From assembly GCF_029623755.1 (NCBI RefSeq), contig NZ_CP121106.1, forward strand, positions 620,001-684,000: a DNA stretch of 64,000 nt, read 5' to 3'. Source of the DNA: Altererythrobacter sp. CAU 1644. GTDB lineage: Bacteria; Pseudomonadota; Alphaproteobacteria; Sphingomonadales; Sphingomonadaceae. The translations under genes were made by a program, and so were the position numbers. Every line of letters begins with the position of its first letter. Positions within the stretch are counted from its first letter, which is position 1. The notes under the pieces are model-generated. The model was given only the letters and a program-made list of their open reading frames with translations, was not told where the DNA came from and did no database searches. This document shows positions 35,506-44,154 of this stretch, piece after piece.

Positions 35506-35778
35506 CTATTCGGCGGTGGTCGGGTCGATCACCGACCGCACCTCGCTGATCGAATTGGCCGGGAAACCGGCAGTTTCCGCATGCTGCTGAATCAGTTGGG
35601 CATCGGGCGCGCGATAGATGCAGTAGATCTTGTCGTCCGTGACATAGCTGTGGACCCATTGGATCTGCGGCCCAAGGTCGCGCAGCACCGAGCAAGACTG
35701 CTGAGACGCGCCCTGCAGTTCGGCCGGGGACAGCGATCCGGCACCGGGCATCTCTCTCTCGATCACGAATTGAGGCAT
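35506..35778 (-). CDS. DUF4242-domain protein
   Basis: 90-aa protein beginning MPQFVIEREMPGAG. It contains 'VHSYVTDDKIYCIYRAPDAQLIQQHAETAGFPANSISEV' (given in part), matching DUF4242, a ferredoxin-like fold family sometimes described as nickel-binding. No function is established. It converges with rpoH and is divergent from mtgA. Confidence 0.8.
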   Translation of the reverse strand: MPQFVIEREMPGAGSLSPAELQGASQQSCSVLRDLGPQIQWVHSYVTDDKIYCIYRAPDAQLIQQHAETAGFPANSISEVRSVIDPTTAE

Positions 35779-35870
35779 GATTGGTAACTCCCAGAGCGGC
35801 CCTGAATGCAGATTAGACCCGCAACCACGCGAAGGATTGTAATTCCGCGTCAGCGCGCTAGGCGCGAAAC

Positions 35871-36542
35871 ATGTTCGTCGGTATCGCCCGCTTTCTGGCC
35901 AAGCTGATCCTGTGGTTCGTAGGCCTCAGCCTGGTGCTGGTGCTGCTGTTCAAATGGGTGCCGGTGCCGGTCACCGCGACCATGCTGATGGATTCGCACG
36001 GTATCACCAAAGATTGGGAGTCGCTCGACAACATCGACCGCAACCTCGTCAGCGCAGTGATCGCGGCGGAAGACGGAAAGTTCTGCGAGCACAACGGCTT
36101 CGATGCCGAAGCCATCGCCAAGGCCGCTGCGCAGAATGCACAAGGCGGGCGGATCCGCGGCGGGTCGACCATTACGCAGCAAACCGCCAAGAACGTCTTC
36201 CTGTGGCAGGGCGGCGGCTACGTCCGCAAGGGCTTCGAGGCCTGGTTCGCCTTCCTGATCGAACAGATCTGGGGCAAGCGGCGGATCATGGAAGTCTATC
36301 TCAACGTGGCCGAGACCGGGATTGGCACCTATGGGGCCGAGGCGGGCGCCCAGCGCTATTTCCAGCACTCCGCTGCGCGACTGAGCACCAGCGAGGCAGC
36401 GCGCATGGCAGCAGCGCTTCCCCTGCCCAAGCAGCGCGCGGTCGTCAGCCCGAGCGGCTGGCTCCGCCGCCATGGCAACACGATACAGAGCCGCATGCGC
36501 GTGGTGCGCGGCGACCGGCTCGACGCCTGCGTCTACAACTAG
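35871..36542 (+). CDS. mtgA: Monofunctional biosynthetic peptidoglycan transglycosylase
   Basis: 223-aa GT51 enzyme with one N-terminal membrane helix (residues 8-26). The catalytic Glu is in 'AVIAAEDGKFCEHNGFD', then 'RGGSTITQQTAKNVFLW', 'WGKRRIMEVYLNVAETG' with the second Glu, and 'AARMAAALPLP'. It polymerises lipid II at the outer face of the inner membrane. There is no transpeptidase domain, which is normal for MtgA. A 210-base AT-rich gap follows. Confidence 0.94.
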   Translation: MFVGIARFLAKLILWFVGLSLVLVLLFKWVPVPVTATMLMDSHGITKDWESLDNIDRNLVSAVIAAEDGKFCEHNGFDAEAIAKAAAQNAQGGRIRGGSTITQQTAKNVFLWQGGGYVRKGFEAWFAFLIEQIWGKRRIMEVYLNVAETGIGTYGAEAGAQRYFQHSAARLSTSEAARMAAALPLPKQRAVVSPSGWLRRHGNTIQSRMRVVRGDRLDACVYN

Positions 36543-36626
36543 CGTCTCATCGCGTCCGTTCGCGCCAAGCTGGCCGGGCACTGCCTCCAAGCAATTCAAT
36601 GCCTTGCTTCCGCCATGCGCCTGTAT

Positions 36627-36640
36627 AATGTTATCTCATT
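36627..36640. promoter_or_regulatory. Zur-like dyad in AT-rich leader of the zinc exporter
   Basis: AATGTTATCTCATT differs in two places from a symmetrical AATGTTATAACATT, a Zur-type operator pattern. It overlaps a TATAAT (36624-36629). A second palindrome, GATAT-TTT-ATATC, lies at 36650-36662. The region is strikingly AT-rich for this genome. Assignment to Zur is inference from the neighbouring zinc CDF gene. Confidence 0.35.
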
Positions 36641-36734
36641 CGCTTGATAGATATTTTATATCATACTGATTTTGTTGCATTTTTCTTGCATTCTTCAACA
36701 GAGGCGCAATATCGAGAGAGCTTAATGGTGCCGG

Positions 36735-36749
36735 GCGCGGATACCGCGC
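36735..36749 (+). promoter_or_regulatory. Hairpin next to the CDF exporter start codon
   Basis: GCGCGG and CCGCGC with a 3-base ATA loop form a perfect hairpin that ends three bases before the ATG at 36753. No purine-rich ribosome site lies outside it, so it could limit translation initiation. Confidence 0.35.
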
Positions 36750-36752
36750 GAC

Positions 36753-37709
36753 ATGCCGCAGGGGACGGATTTGGGTCACGCTCACTCTCAAGCTGAAGGG
36801 TCGCACGGCCATCGCCACGCCGATGGGCATGGGCATGGCCACAGCCACGCCCCGGCCGATTTCGGGCGCGCCTTCGCGATCGGGGTGGTGCTAAATACGG
36901 CCTTTGTCATCGTCGAGGCGGTTTACGGTTACCTCTCCGGCTCCATGGCGCTCGTCGCGGATGCCGGGCACAATCTCTCGGACGTGCTGGCGCTGTTGCT
37001 CGCCTGGGGTGCCAGCGTGGCCGCCAGGAAGCCGGCCAGCGCGCGCTTCACCTATGGCTACAAGAGCTCGACCATCCTTGCCGCACTCGCCAATGCCTTG
37101 CTGCTGGCGATCGCCATCGGCGCGATCCTGTACGAGACAGTGCACCGCATGATCGAGCCCGCCCCGGTCGAAGGCATGACGATGGTGATCGTCGCCGGGA
37201 TCGGGATCCTGATCAACACCGGCACCGCCCTGCTTTTCCTCAAGGGGCGCCACGACGACCTCAATATCCGCGGCGCCTTCCTCCACATGGCGGCCGATGC
37301 CCTGGTCTCGGTGGGCGTGGTCGTCGCCGGCATAGCCATCCTGATGACCGGGCAATTGTGGATCGATCCGGTTACCAGCCTGGTGATCGTTGCGGTGATC
37401 GCCTGGGGCACCTGGGAGCTGGCCAAGGACAGCATCAAGCTGGGCCTGCTCGCCGTGCCGGACAACATCGACGAAGCCAAGGTCCGCGCGCATCTCGCCG
37501 GGCTTAGCGGGGTCGAAGCCGTGCACGACCTGCACATCTGGCCGATGTCGACTACCGAGACCGCGCTGACCGCGCATCTCATCATGCCCGGCGGGCATCC
37601 CGGCGACGCTTTCCTCAGCGCACTGGCACATGACCTTGAGCACGACTACGGTATCGGCCATGCCACCATCCAGGTGGAGCAGGAACGCAGTTGTCAATCC
37701 GGCTGCTGA
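36753..37709 (+). CDS. Cation diffusion facilitator zinc/cadmium/cobalt exporter
   Basis: 318-aa CzcD/ZitB-type transporter. A His-rich N-terminus ('GHAHSQAEGSHGHRHADGHG' and onward, residues 8-33) should bind or sense metal. Six helices carry the metal sites 'LVADAGHNLSDVLALLLA' (HxxxD) and 'FLHMAADALVSVGVVV'. A cytoplasmic C-terminal domain contains 'VEAVHDLHIWPMS'. It ends in Cys-rich 'QERSCQSGC'. It exports Zn2+ in exchange for protons. GTG of the GFA gene follows after 24 bases. Confidence 0.93.
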   Translation: MPQGTDLGHAHSQAEGSHGHRHADGHGHGHSHAPADFGRAFAIGVVLNTAFVIVEAVYGYLSGSMALVADAGHNLSDVLALLLAWGASVAARKPASARFTYGYKSSTILAALANALLLAIAIGAILYETVHRMIEPAPVEGMTMVIVAGIGILINTGTALLFLKGRHDDLNIRGAFLHMAADALVSVGVVVAGIAILMTGQLWIDPVTSLVIVAVIAWGTWELAKDSIKLGLLAVPDNIDEAKVRAHLAGLSGVEAVHDLHIWPMSTTETALTAHLIMPGGHPGDAFLSALAHDLEHDYGIGHATIQVEQERSCQSGC

Positions 37710-37733
37710 GGGTTTGCAAGTGGAACATTCAAG

Positions 37734-38225
37734 GTGACCGAAACGGTACGCGAGGGAGGCTGCGCCTGCGGCAAAGTGCGCTATCGCGTCCACGGCGAGC
37801 CGATCTATGTGAACAATTGTCATTGCCGCCAATGCCAGCAGCAAACCGGGTCGACCTCGGTCGTCAACGCCTTCATCGAGGCGGACCGCTTCGAACTGCT
37901 CAAAGGCGAGATTACGAGGAACACGGTCAAAGCCGGCAGCGGCGGGCCCCACACCATCCACCGCTGCACCCAATGCGGAACCGCGATCTACAGCCATTAC
38001 CCCCGCGTCGGTGATCTCGGGGTCGGCTTCCGGGTCGGCACGCTTGACGAGCCAGCAAGCCTGACGCCCGACGCGGTGATCTTCATCGCCGAGAAGATGC
38101 CGTGGGTCGCCTTGCCCCAGGGAATTCCGCATTTCGAGGCTTACTACGATCAGTCGGAAGTCCTTCCGCCCGATCGTTTCGCCCGGATCGACGCCCTGGT
38201 AAAGTGCAGGAATGCCGGACAGTAG
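37734..38225 (+). CDS. GFA-family (Mss4-like) zinc protein
   Basis: 163-aa protein of the glutathione-dependent formaldehyde-activating family. Zinc ligands are seen as 'GGCACGKVRYRV' (CxC), 'NNCHCRQCQQQTG' (CxCxxC) and 'HRCTQCGTAIYSHYP' (CxxC). The family fold is Mss4-like; the old formaldehyde role is not certain for most members. The GTG at 37734 is the only start in the frame after the CDF stop. It is three bases from the ECF sigma gene and probably in one transcript. Confidence 0.87.
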   Translation: MTETVREGGCACGKVRYRVHGEPIYVNNCHCRQCQQQTGSTSVVNAFIEADRFELLKGEITRNTVKAGSGGPHTIHRCTQCGTAIYSHYPRVGDLGVGFRVGTLDEPASLTPDAVIFIAEKMPWVALPQGIPHFEAYYDQSEVLPPDRFARIDALVKCRNAGQ

Positions 38226-38228
38226 AGG

Positions 38229-38798
38229 ATGACCGACGACGCCCATAAGGCCCGCGAACGGCTCAAGGCGGATATGGCGCGGCTGGCCGCCGGCGATCGT
38301 TCCGCGCTGGAGGATATCTATCGCGCAACCCGGGTGAAGCTTTTCGGTATCTGCCTGCGTATCTTGGGCGATCGAAAGGAGGCCGAGGACGCCTTGCAGG
38401 ACGTCTATGTCAATCTATGGCAACGTGCCGACCGCTACGATGCCGAGCGCGCGAGCCCCATCAGCTGGCTCGCCACCTTCGCCCGCAATCGCGCGGTCGA
38501 TCGCTTGCGCCGTGGCAAGGTACGCGGCGGGGCCGTGCCGATCGAGCATGCGGCCGCTCTTGCCGACGAGGCGCCTCTGGCCGAAGAACTCCTTATCGAC
38601 GCCGAACGCAGCACCCGCATCCATCATTGTATCGAGACGCTCGAGGATAATCAGCGCGAGAATATCAAGGGCGCCTTTTTCGGTGGAAGTACCTATGCCG
38701 AGTTGGCCAATGCCGCGGGCGTACCGCTGGGCACGATGAAGAGCTGGATTCGGCGCGGCTTGCTCAAACTCAAGACGTGCCTGGAGGCGGGCGAATGA
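38229..38798 (+). CDS. ECF sigma factor, SigK-like
   Basis: 189-aa group IV sigma factor. Region 2 is 'LRILGDRKEAEDALQDVYVNLWQRADRYD', with 'SWLATFARNRAVDRLRRGK'. Region 4 is 'CIETLEDNQRENIKGAFFGGSTYAELANAAGVPLGTMKSWIRRGLLKLKTCLE'; the 'GTMKSWIRRGLL' helix binds the -35. It overlaps its anti-sigma gene (ATGA), the normal arrangement for control by a bound membrane anti-sigma. A fasciclin gene follows as the likely target. Confidence 0.92.
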   Translation: MTDDAHKARERLKADMARLAAGDRSALEDIYRATRVKLFGICLRILGDRKEAEDALQDVYVNLWQRADRYDAERASPISWLATFARNRAVDRLRRGKVRGGAVPIEHAAALADEAPLAEELLIDAERSTRIHHCIETLEDNQRENIKGAFFGGSTYAELANAAGVPLGTMKSWIRRGLLKLKTCLEAGE

Positions 38799-39532
38799 GC
38801 GACACGACCGATCCGACCGAACTGTCCGGCGACGACTTGCTGGCGGCCGAATTCGCGCTCGACTTGCTCGAGGGCGAAGAATTGCTGATGGCGCGCAGCC
38901 GGCTGGCCCGAGAACCGGAGCTGGGCGACAAGGTGGCATTCTGGCAGGATCGCCTCGCCCCTCTCATAGACGAGATCGTCGGCGCCGCGCCGGGCGATGA
39001 GGTCTGGCAGCGAATCCGCGCAGCGCTGGACGCAGAGGCAAGCCAGGTCGAAACCAGGGTCGTCTCGATCGATCCGCGATTGCGCAAATGGCAGCTAGCG
39101 ACCTGGATCAGCAGCGCCGCCGCAGTGCTCCTCCTGGCGGTCGTCCTGTGGCCGCAGACTTCCACCGCTCCTCAGCCGGGCGCGGCGACGCCGCAACAGA
39201 CGCTGGTCGCCTATGTCCCGATCGAGGGAACCCCGCTAGGGATCGACCTCACCTATATTCCGGAAGAGCGTAGCCTGCTCGTCGCCGCTGCCGGCCTCAC
39301 CCACGATGGCGTCCACGATCACGAGTTGTGGCTCGTGCGTCAGGAAGGGGCCGTGGAATCGCTCGGCGTGGTCACGCCCGGCGAAATCCGCGCGCACAGC
39401 GTGCCGGAAGAATTCAGCACGGATATGTCGGACGGCGCACAGCTCGTGCTTACCCGCGAGCCGCTCGGCGGGAAGCCAGAGGGACAGGACGCCGGTCCGG
39501 TCGTCGCCGAAGGCCGCCTCACCACCATCTGA
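38795..39532 (+). CDS. RskA-family anti-sigma factor
   Basis: 245-aa protein. The cytoplasmic N-terminus ('LSGDDLLAAEFALDLLEGEELLMARSRLAREPELGDKVAFWQDRL', shortened here) holds the sigma-binding helices. One membrane helix is at about residues 98-117 ('WISSAAAVLLLAVVLW'). The periplasmic domain ('LVAYVPIEGTPLGIDLTYIPEERSLLVAAAGL', 'DHELWLVRQEGAVESLGVV') matches the RskA domain. It should hold the ECF factor inactive until a signal triggers its cleavage; the signal is unknown. Confidence 0.9.
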   Translation: MSDTTDPTELSGDDLLAAEFALDLLEGEELLMARSRLAREPELGDKVAFWQDRLAPLIDEIVGAAPGDEVWQRIRAALDAEASQVETRVVSIDPRLRKWQLATWISSAAAVLLLAVVLWPQTSTAPQPGAATPQQTLVAYVPIEGTPLGIDLTYIPEERSLLVAAAGLTHDGVHDHELWLVRQEGAVESLGVVTPGEIRAHSVPEEFSTDMSDGAQLVLTREPLGGKPEGQDAGPVVAEGRLTTI

Positions 39533-39621
39533 AAATAATTCGTCGCGCGTGCATCCGCAGCGCATCGGCTTTCGTAACTCCACTCGCAAGCAGGACGGGG
39601 CTTGGTCTGAAAGGAGTTCAA

Positions 39622-40194
39622 ATGCCAAATTCGAACAAGTTCAAAGTCGCAGCCTTTGCCGCAGTTGCCGCAATGGGAACCTTTGCCATCTCGACCGGGA
39701 CACCGGCCATGGCGAACCATCACGCCGCCAAGGCTGAGAAGGCACAGCCCAACATCGTCGAAGCGGCAATGTCGACTGGCGTGCACGATACGCTGGTGAC
39801 CGCCGTCAAGGCGGCCGATCTGGTCGACACGCTGTCAGGTCCGGGGCCGTTCACCGTGTTCGCGCCGACCGATGATGCCTTTGCAGCGCTGCCCGATGGG
39901 ACGGTCGCCGGCCTGCTTGAACCGGAGGCCAAGGACCAACTGACGACGGTCCTGACCTATCATGTCGTATCCGGTCGCGTCCCCTCCGCCGCGCTGAGCC
40001 AAGCTATTCGCCGCAGCGGCGGGAGCTACAGCTTCGACACTATTGCCGGTGAAAGCCTGACCGCAAGCTTCGACAGCCACGGGGCGATCGTCATCACCGA
40101 CGGTTCCGGTCGAACCAGCAAGGTGGCGCAGGCCGATGTGAAGACCACCAATGGAGTGATCCACGTTACCGACGGGGTGTTCCTCCCGGGCTGA
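39622..40194 (+). CDS. Secreted fasciclin-domain protein
   Basis: 190-aa protein with a signal peptide (MPNSNKFKVAAFAAVAAMGT..., Ala-x-Ala near 'TPAMANHH') and one FAS1 domain: 'NIVEAAMSTGVHDTLVTAVKAADLVDTLSGPGPFTVFAPTDDAFAALP' (in part), 'LTYHVVSGRV', 'NGVIHVTDGVFLPG'. FAS1 proteins act in adhesion. In mycobacteria SigK-RskA control similar fasciclin proteins (Mpt70/83). A strong AAGGAG site precedes ATG 39622. A terminator follows. Confidence 0.93.
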   Translation: MPNSNKFKVAAFAAVAAMGTFAISTGTPAMANHHAAKAEKAQPNIVEAAMSTGVHDTLVTAVKAADLVDTLSGPGPFTVFAPTDDAFAALPDGTVAGLLEPEAKDQLTTVLTYHVVSGRVPSAALSQAIRRSGGSYSFDTIAGESLTASFDSHGAIVITDGSGRTSKVAQADVKTTNGVIHVTDGVFLPG

Positions 40195-40252
40195 TTGCAG
40201 CGTTCCTCCATGCGTTGCGGGATCTTATTCCCCATATCGGCAGCGCATTCCT

Positions 40253-40290
40253 GACCCCGTTCGGCGTGTTTGGCATGCCGGGCGGGGTTT
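40253..40290 (+). terminator. Terminator after the fasciclin gene
   Basis: ACCCCG and CGGGGT pair, with an inner CGGC/GCCG stem, followed by TTTCT. It lies at the end of the ECF/anti-sigma/fasciclin unit, directly before the convergent racemase stop. Confidence 0.6.
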
Positions 40291-40983
40291 CTATCTTAGG
40301 GCGAAGTCGACCGCAGCCATCGCATGGAGCGTGGTCGTATCGAACAGGCGTACCCCGCTGTCATCCTCGCCGACCAGCAGCATGATCTCGGTGCAGCCGA
40401 GGATCACCCCTTGCGCGCCACGTTCGACCAGGCGCGCGATCACCTCGCGATAGGCAGCGCGCGAGCTATCCTTCACCACGCCAGCGACCAGTTCCTCGTA
40501 GATCGCACGATGAACTTCGGCGCGGTCGATTTCCCCGGGGATCAGAACCTCGAGGCCATGTTCGTGTTCGAGCCGCCCGCGATAGAAGTCCTGCTCCATC
40601 GTGAAGGCAGTGCCGAGCAGTCCGATACGGGTGATCCCTTGCGCCTTTATCGCCGCCGCGGTGGGATCGGCGATATGGAGAAACGGCAGCTTGCTCGCCT
40701 GCTCGATATGATCGCTGAGCTTGTGCATGGTGTTGGTGCAAAGCACGATCACATCCGCCCCGCCCGCTTCGAGGGCGCGCGCACCATCGGCCATCATTGC
40801 GCCCAACGCATCCCACTGCCCGTCGTGCTGGAGCCGCTCTACCTCGCCAAAATCGAGGCTGTGCATCAGCACGCGCGCGCTATGCGGCGCACCCAGCCGG
40901 TCGCGCACCGCGCGGTTGATGATGGCGTAGTATTGGGCGGAGCTTTCCCAGCTCATCCCGCCGATAAGGCCAATGGTTTTCAT
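40291..40983 (-). CDS. Aspartate/glutamate racemase family protein
   Basis: 230-aa protein of the PLP-independent Asp/Glu racemase family. Both catalytic cysteines are present: Cys in 'DVIVLCTNTMHKL' and Cys in 'VILGCTEIMLLV'. 'MKTIGLIGGMSWESSAQYYAIINR' is typical of the YgeA/aspartate racemase branch. It could make D-Asp or D-Glu, or act on a broader set of amino acids. The N-terminal extension upstream of 40983 has no similarity. It is downstream of clpX on the same strand. Confidence 0.88.
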   Translation of the reverse strand: MKTIGLIGGMSWESSAQYYAIINRAVRDRLGAPHSARVLMHSLDFGEVERLQHDGQWDALGAMMADGARALEAGGADVIVLCTNTMHKLSDHIEQASKLPFLHIADPTAAAIKAQGITRIGLLGTAFTMEQDFYRGRLEHEHGLEVLIPGEIDRAEVHRAIYEELVAGVVKDSSRAAYREVIARLVERGAQGVILGCTEIMLLVGEDDSGVRLFDTTTLHAMAAVDFALR

Positions 40984-41119
40984 GCGATAGCGAATAGCGA
41001 GGTTGCGGAATGGCGCAATGCCAGGTCGCGACAAGCGATCCGCATTAACGACCGGGTGAAGCTGTGCGAAGGAGCCAAGCGCGCGGATGTGCCCGCCTGG
41101 CGCTCAACGGCGCATCTGA

Positions 41120-42391
41120 TTACGCCGCAGCTTCCTTCTCGCCGCCCTTCTTGCCGTGCATCACTTGCACGGGCGCCTTGCGACCCTCGACCACGTCCTT
41201 GTCGATCACGATTTCGCTCACGCCTTCCATATCGGGCAGGTCGAACATCGTGTCGAGCAGGATGCCTTCCACGATCGAGCGCAGTCCGCGCGCGCCGGTC
41301 TTGCGGGTAATGGCCCGCTCGGCGATCGCCTGGAGCGCATCGTCGGTGAAGGTCAGTTCGACATCCTCGAGCTCGAACAGCTTGTGATACTGCTTCACCA
41401 GCGCGTTCTTCGGTTCCTTGAGGATCGTCACCAGCGCATCGACATCGAGGTCGTGCAGCGTGGCGATCACCGGCAGGCGGCCGACGAACTCGGGGATCAG
41501 GCCGAACTTGAGCAGATCTTCCGGCTCGCTCTTTTCGAGCAGCTCGCCGACGCGGCGCTTGTCCGGATCCGCGACATGCGCGCCAAAGCCGATCGAGCGC
41601 TTCTGCAAGCGGTCGGCGATAATCTTGTCGAGCCCCGCGAACGCACCGCCGCAGATGAACAGGATGTTGGTCGTGTCGACCTGCAGGAATTCCTGCTGCG
41701 GGTGCTTGCGACCGCCCTGCGGCGGGACAGAGGCGGTGGTGCCTTCCATCAGCTTGAGCAGCGCCTGCTGGACGCCCTCGCCCGACACGTCGCGCGTGAT
41801 CGAGGGATTTTCCGCCTTGCGGGTAATCTTGTCGATCTCGTCGATGTAGACGATGCCGTGCTGCGCCTTCTCGACATTGTAGTCGGACGATTGCAACAGC
41901 TTGAGGATGATGTTCTCGACGTCCTCGCCCACGTAACCGGCTTCGGTCAGCGTGGTGGCATCTGCCATGGTGAAGGGCACGTCGAAAGTTCGCGCCAGCG
42001 TCTGCGCCAGCAGCGTCTTGCCCGAACCGGTCGGACCGACTAGCAGGATGTTCGACTTCGCCAGTTCGACGTCGTTGCCCTTGCCGCTGTGCTTGAGCCG
42101 CTTGTAGTGGTTGTGCACCGCGACCGAGAGCACGCGCTTGGCGCGATCCTGGCCGATCACATAGTCGTTGAGCGTCTGGAAAATATCCATCGGCGTAGGG
42201 ACTTCGCCTTCCTTGCGGCCGGCGATCCCTGCCTTGGTTTCCTCGCGGATGATGTCATTGCACAGCTCCACGCACTCGTCGCAGATGAACACGGTTGGTC
42301 CTGCGATGAGCTTGCGAACTTCATGCTGCGACTTGCCGCAGAAGCTGCAGTAGAGAGTGCTTTTGCTGTCAGTTCCGCTCAATTTGGTCAT
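41120..42391 (-). CDS. clpX: ATP-dependent Clp protease ATP-binding subunit ClpX
   Basis: 423-aa AAA+ unfoldase. The N-terminal zinc finger is '[13 protein letters not shown]' with '[14 protein letters not shown]'. Walker A '[18 protein letters not shown]', Walker B '[13 protein letters not shown]', pore loop '[10 protein letters not shown]' and the IGF-type loop near 'RSIGFGAHV' (contact to ClpP) are all present. It delivers SsrA-tagged and regulatory substrates to ClpP; in alphaproteobacteria these include CtrA. It lies 180 bases downstream of clpP on the same strand. Confidence 0.97.
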   Translation of the reverse strand: MTKLSGTDSKSTLYCSFCGKSQHEVRKLIAGPTVFICDECVELCNDIIREETKAGIAGRKEGEVPTPMDIFQTLNDYVIGQDRAKRVLSVAVHNHYKRLKHSGKGNDVELAKSNILLVGPTGSGKTLLAQTLARTFDVPFTMADATTLTEAGYVGEDVENIILKLLQSSDYNVEKAQHGIVYIDEIDKITRKAENPSITRDVSGEGVQQALLKLMEGTTASVPPQGGRKHPQQEFLQVDTTNILFICGGAFAGLDKIIADRLQKRSIGFGAHVADPDKRRVGELLEKSEPEDLLKFGLIPEFVGRLPVIATLHDLDVDALVTILKEPKNALVKQYHKLFELEDVELTFTDDALQAIAERAITRKTGARGLRSIVEGILLDTMFDLPDMEGVSEIVIDKDVVEGRKAPVQVMHGKKGGEKEAAA

Positions 42392-42571
42392 TTCCTAACG
42401 CTTTCGAATCCCCACAGATTCCCGTCCAAGGGGATTCGCCGAGTCTAATTCGGCATGATTATGAATCAATATATAGGTGTAGCTTTTCCGGCTTGCCGCT
42501 AGCTGAAGCTGTAGCGTGAACAGCGTCCTAAGAGCCAATTGTCCCATAAGGGGCCGGAAACGCGCGAAAAA

Positions 42572-43246
42572 TTACTCCGGCGCACCGCCCGAACCGCTGT
42601 CGTCGCCATCGCTTTCGCTCTCCGGACGGGTCTCGAAAACCTTGTCGACGATGCCGAATTTCATCGCTTCTTCCGCATCAAGGAAGGTGTCGCGGTCCAT
42701 CGCGCGCTCGATTTCGGTAAGGCTCTGGCCGGAATATTTGACATAAAGATCGTTCATTCGCTGGCGAATCCGCAGGATTTCGCGTGCCTGGATCTCGATG
42801 TCGGAAGCCATGCCGCGGGCGCCGCCCGAGGGCTGGTGAACCATGATCCGCGCATTGGGAAGGGCAATGCGCATGCCCGGCTCGCCCGCCGCCAACAGGA
42901 AGCTGCCCATCGACGCCGCCTGGCCGACGCAAACGGTCGAGACGCGCGGCTTGATGTACTGCATGGTGTCGTGGATCGCCATGCCGGCGGTCACCACGCC
43001 GCCCGGCGAGTTGATGTACATGCTGATCGGCTTCGACGGATTTTCGCTTTCGAGGAACAGCAACTGGGCGACGATCAGCGAAGCCATGTTATCTTCGACC
43101 TGGCCCGTCACGAACACGATCCGTTCGCGCAGCAACCGGCTAAAGATGTCGAAGCTGCGTTCGCCGCGGCTGGTCTGCTCGACCACGACGGGCACGAGCG
43201 CATCGGTGATCGGCGAAAGAAAGTCACCATTGTCGAAGGGATTCAT
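42572..43246 (-). CDS. clpP: ATP-dependent Clp protease proteolytic subunit ClpP (canonical)
   Basis: 224-aa serine protease subunit that forms a tetradecamer and works with ClpX. The triad is Ser112 in '[15 protein letters not shown]', His137 in '[12 protein letters not shown]' and Asp186 in 'AMDRDTFL'. '[21 protein letters not shown]' is the oxyanion region. It ends with an acidic Ser/Gly tail. clpX follows. A second, divergent ClpP begins 133 bases away in the opposite direction. Confidence 0.96.
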   Translation of the reverse strand: MNPFDNGDFLSPITDALVPVVVEQTSRGERSFDIFSRLLRERIVFVTGQVEDNMASLIVAQLLFLESENPSKPISMYINSPGGVVTAGMAIHDTMQYIKPRVSTVCVGQAASMGSFLLAAGEPGMRIALPNARIMVHQPSGGARGMASDIEIQAREILRIRQRMNDLYVKYSGQSLTEIERAMDRDTFLDAEEAMKFGIVDKVFETRPESESDGDDSGSGGAPE

Positions 43247-43379
43247 GAAGGGTCCTTTTTTGCTCAGGCGCTATATCTGGCCTGCCGCGTGTTCGTTCAA
43301 GGGTTGATTGGGCGGATATCGTTGCGAACTGGTAAGCGCAACGCTAACTCTGCCGCACACAATGACAAGGAACCCCGGA

Positions 43380-43997
43380 ATGACCCAGCCATTTGCACTT
43401 GGACCTGCCTTCGCGGACGAGGACGACGAGGAAGGCAAGCCCTCGAGCATGGCGGCGGCCATGATGACGAAGTTCCTCGAAGCGCGGACCGTGCTGCTGT
43501 TCGGCGGGGTCGATCAGAAGCTGGCCGAGCGTGTTTCGATGCAGTTGCTCTATCTCGACCACATCTCGAACGAACCGATCAAGCTGATCGTCAATTCGCC
43601 CGGTGGCCATGTCGAATCGGGCGACACGATCCACGACCTGATCTCCTACATCGGCTCCAAGGTCGCCATTATCGGTACCGGCTGGGTGGCGAGCATCGCG
43701 ACGCATATTTTCCTGAGCGTGCCGCACGAGCGCCGATTCTGCCTGCCCAACACCCGCTTCCTGATCCATCAGCCCTCGGGCGGTGCGGGTGGCAAGGCGT
43801 CGGACATCGCGATCCAGGCGCAGGAAATCGTCAAGATGCGGGAGCGGATTGCCCGCAAGATTGCCGATGCGACTGGCCAGCCCTACGAGAAGGTGCTCAA
43901 GGATATCGACCGCGACTACTGGCTGAGCACCGACGAGGCCAAGGAATACGGTATCCTGGGAACGGTCATCGAGAACGCGCGCGACGTGAAGTTCTAA
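43380..43997 (+). CDS. Second ClpP-family serine protease subunit (divergent active-site surround)
   Basis: 205-aa ClpP homologue. The triad positions are kept: Ser105 in 'GTGWVASIATHIFL', His130 in 'RFLIHQPSGGAGG', Asp179 in 'DIDRDYWLS'. The usual G-Q-A-A-S-M-G around the serine is replaced by G-W-V-A-S-I-A. The N-terminus is acidic ('FADEDDEEGK') instead of the normal propeptide and gating loop. ATG 43380 has AAGGA upstream. It points away from clpP and clpX. It could form mixed rings with the other ClpP or a separate protease. Confidence 0.85.
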   Translation: MTQPFALGPAFADEDDEEGKPSSMAAAMMTKFLEARTVLLFGGVDQKLAERVSMQLLYLDHISNEPIKLIVNSPGGHVESGDTIHDLISYIGSKVAIIGTGWVASIATHIFLSVPHERRFCLPNTRFLIHQPSGGAGGKASDIAIQAQEIVKMRERIARKIADATGQPYEKVLKDIDRDYWLSTDEAKEYGILGTVIENARDVKF

Positions 43998-44154
43998 CCC
44001 GACGAAGGGCGACTTGTTCAAACTGGCGGCGCTGATCTTGCCGCTGGTCGGCTGGTAAATGTCGTTCGTCGGCTCGTGACGCCGTTAATCGCCAGCGACG
44101 AGCGGACAGTCGAGCCATTCTCCCACCGCCGCCGCGCAGGCGTAACAAGGCGGT

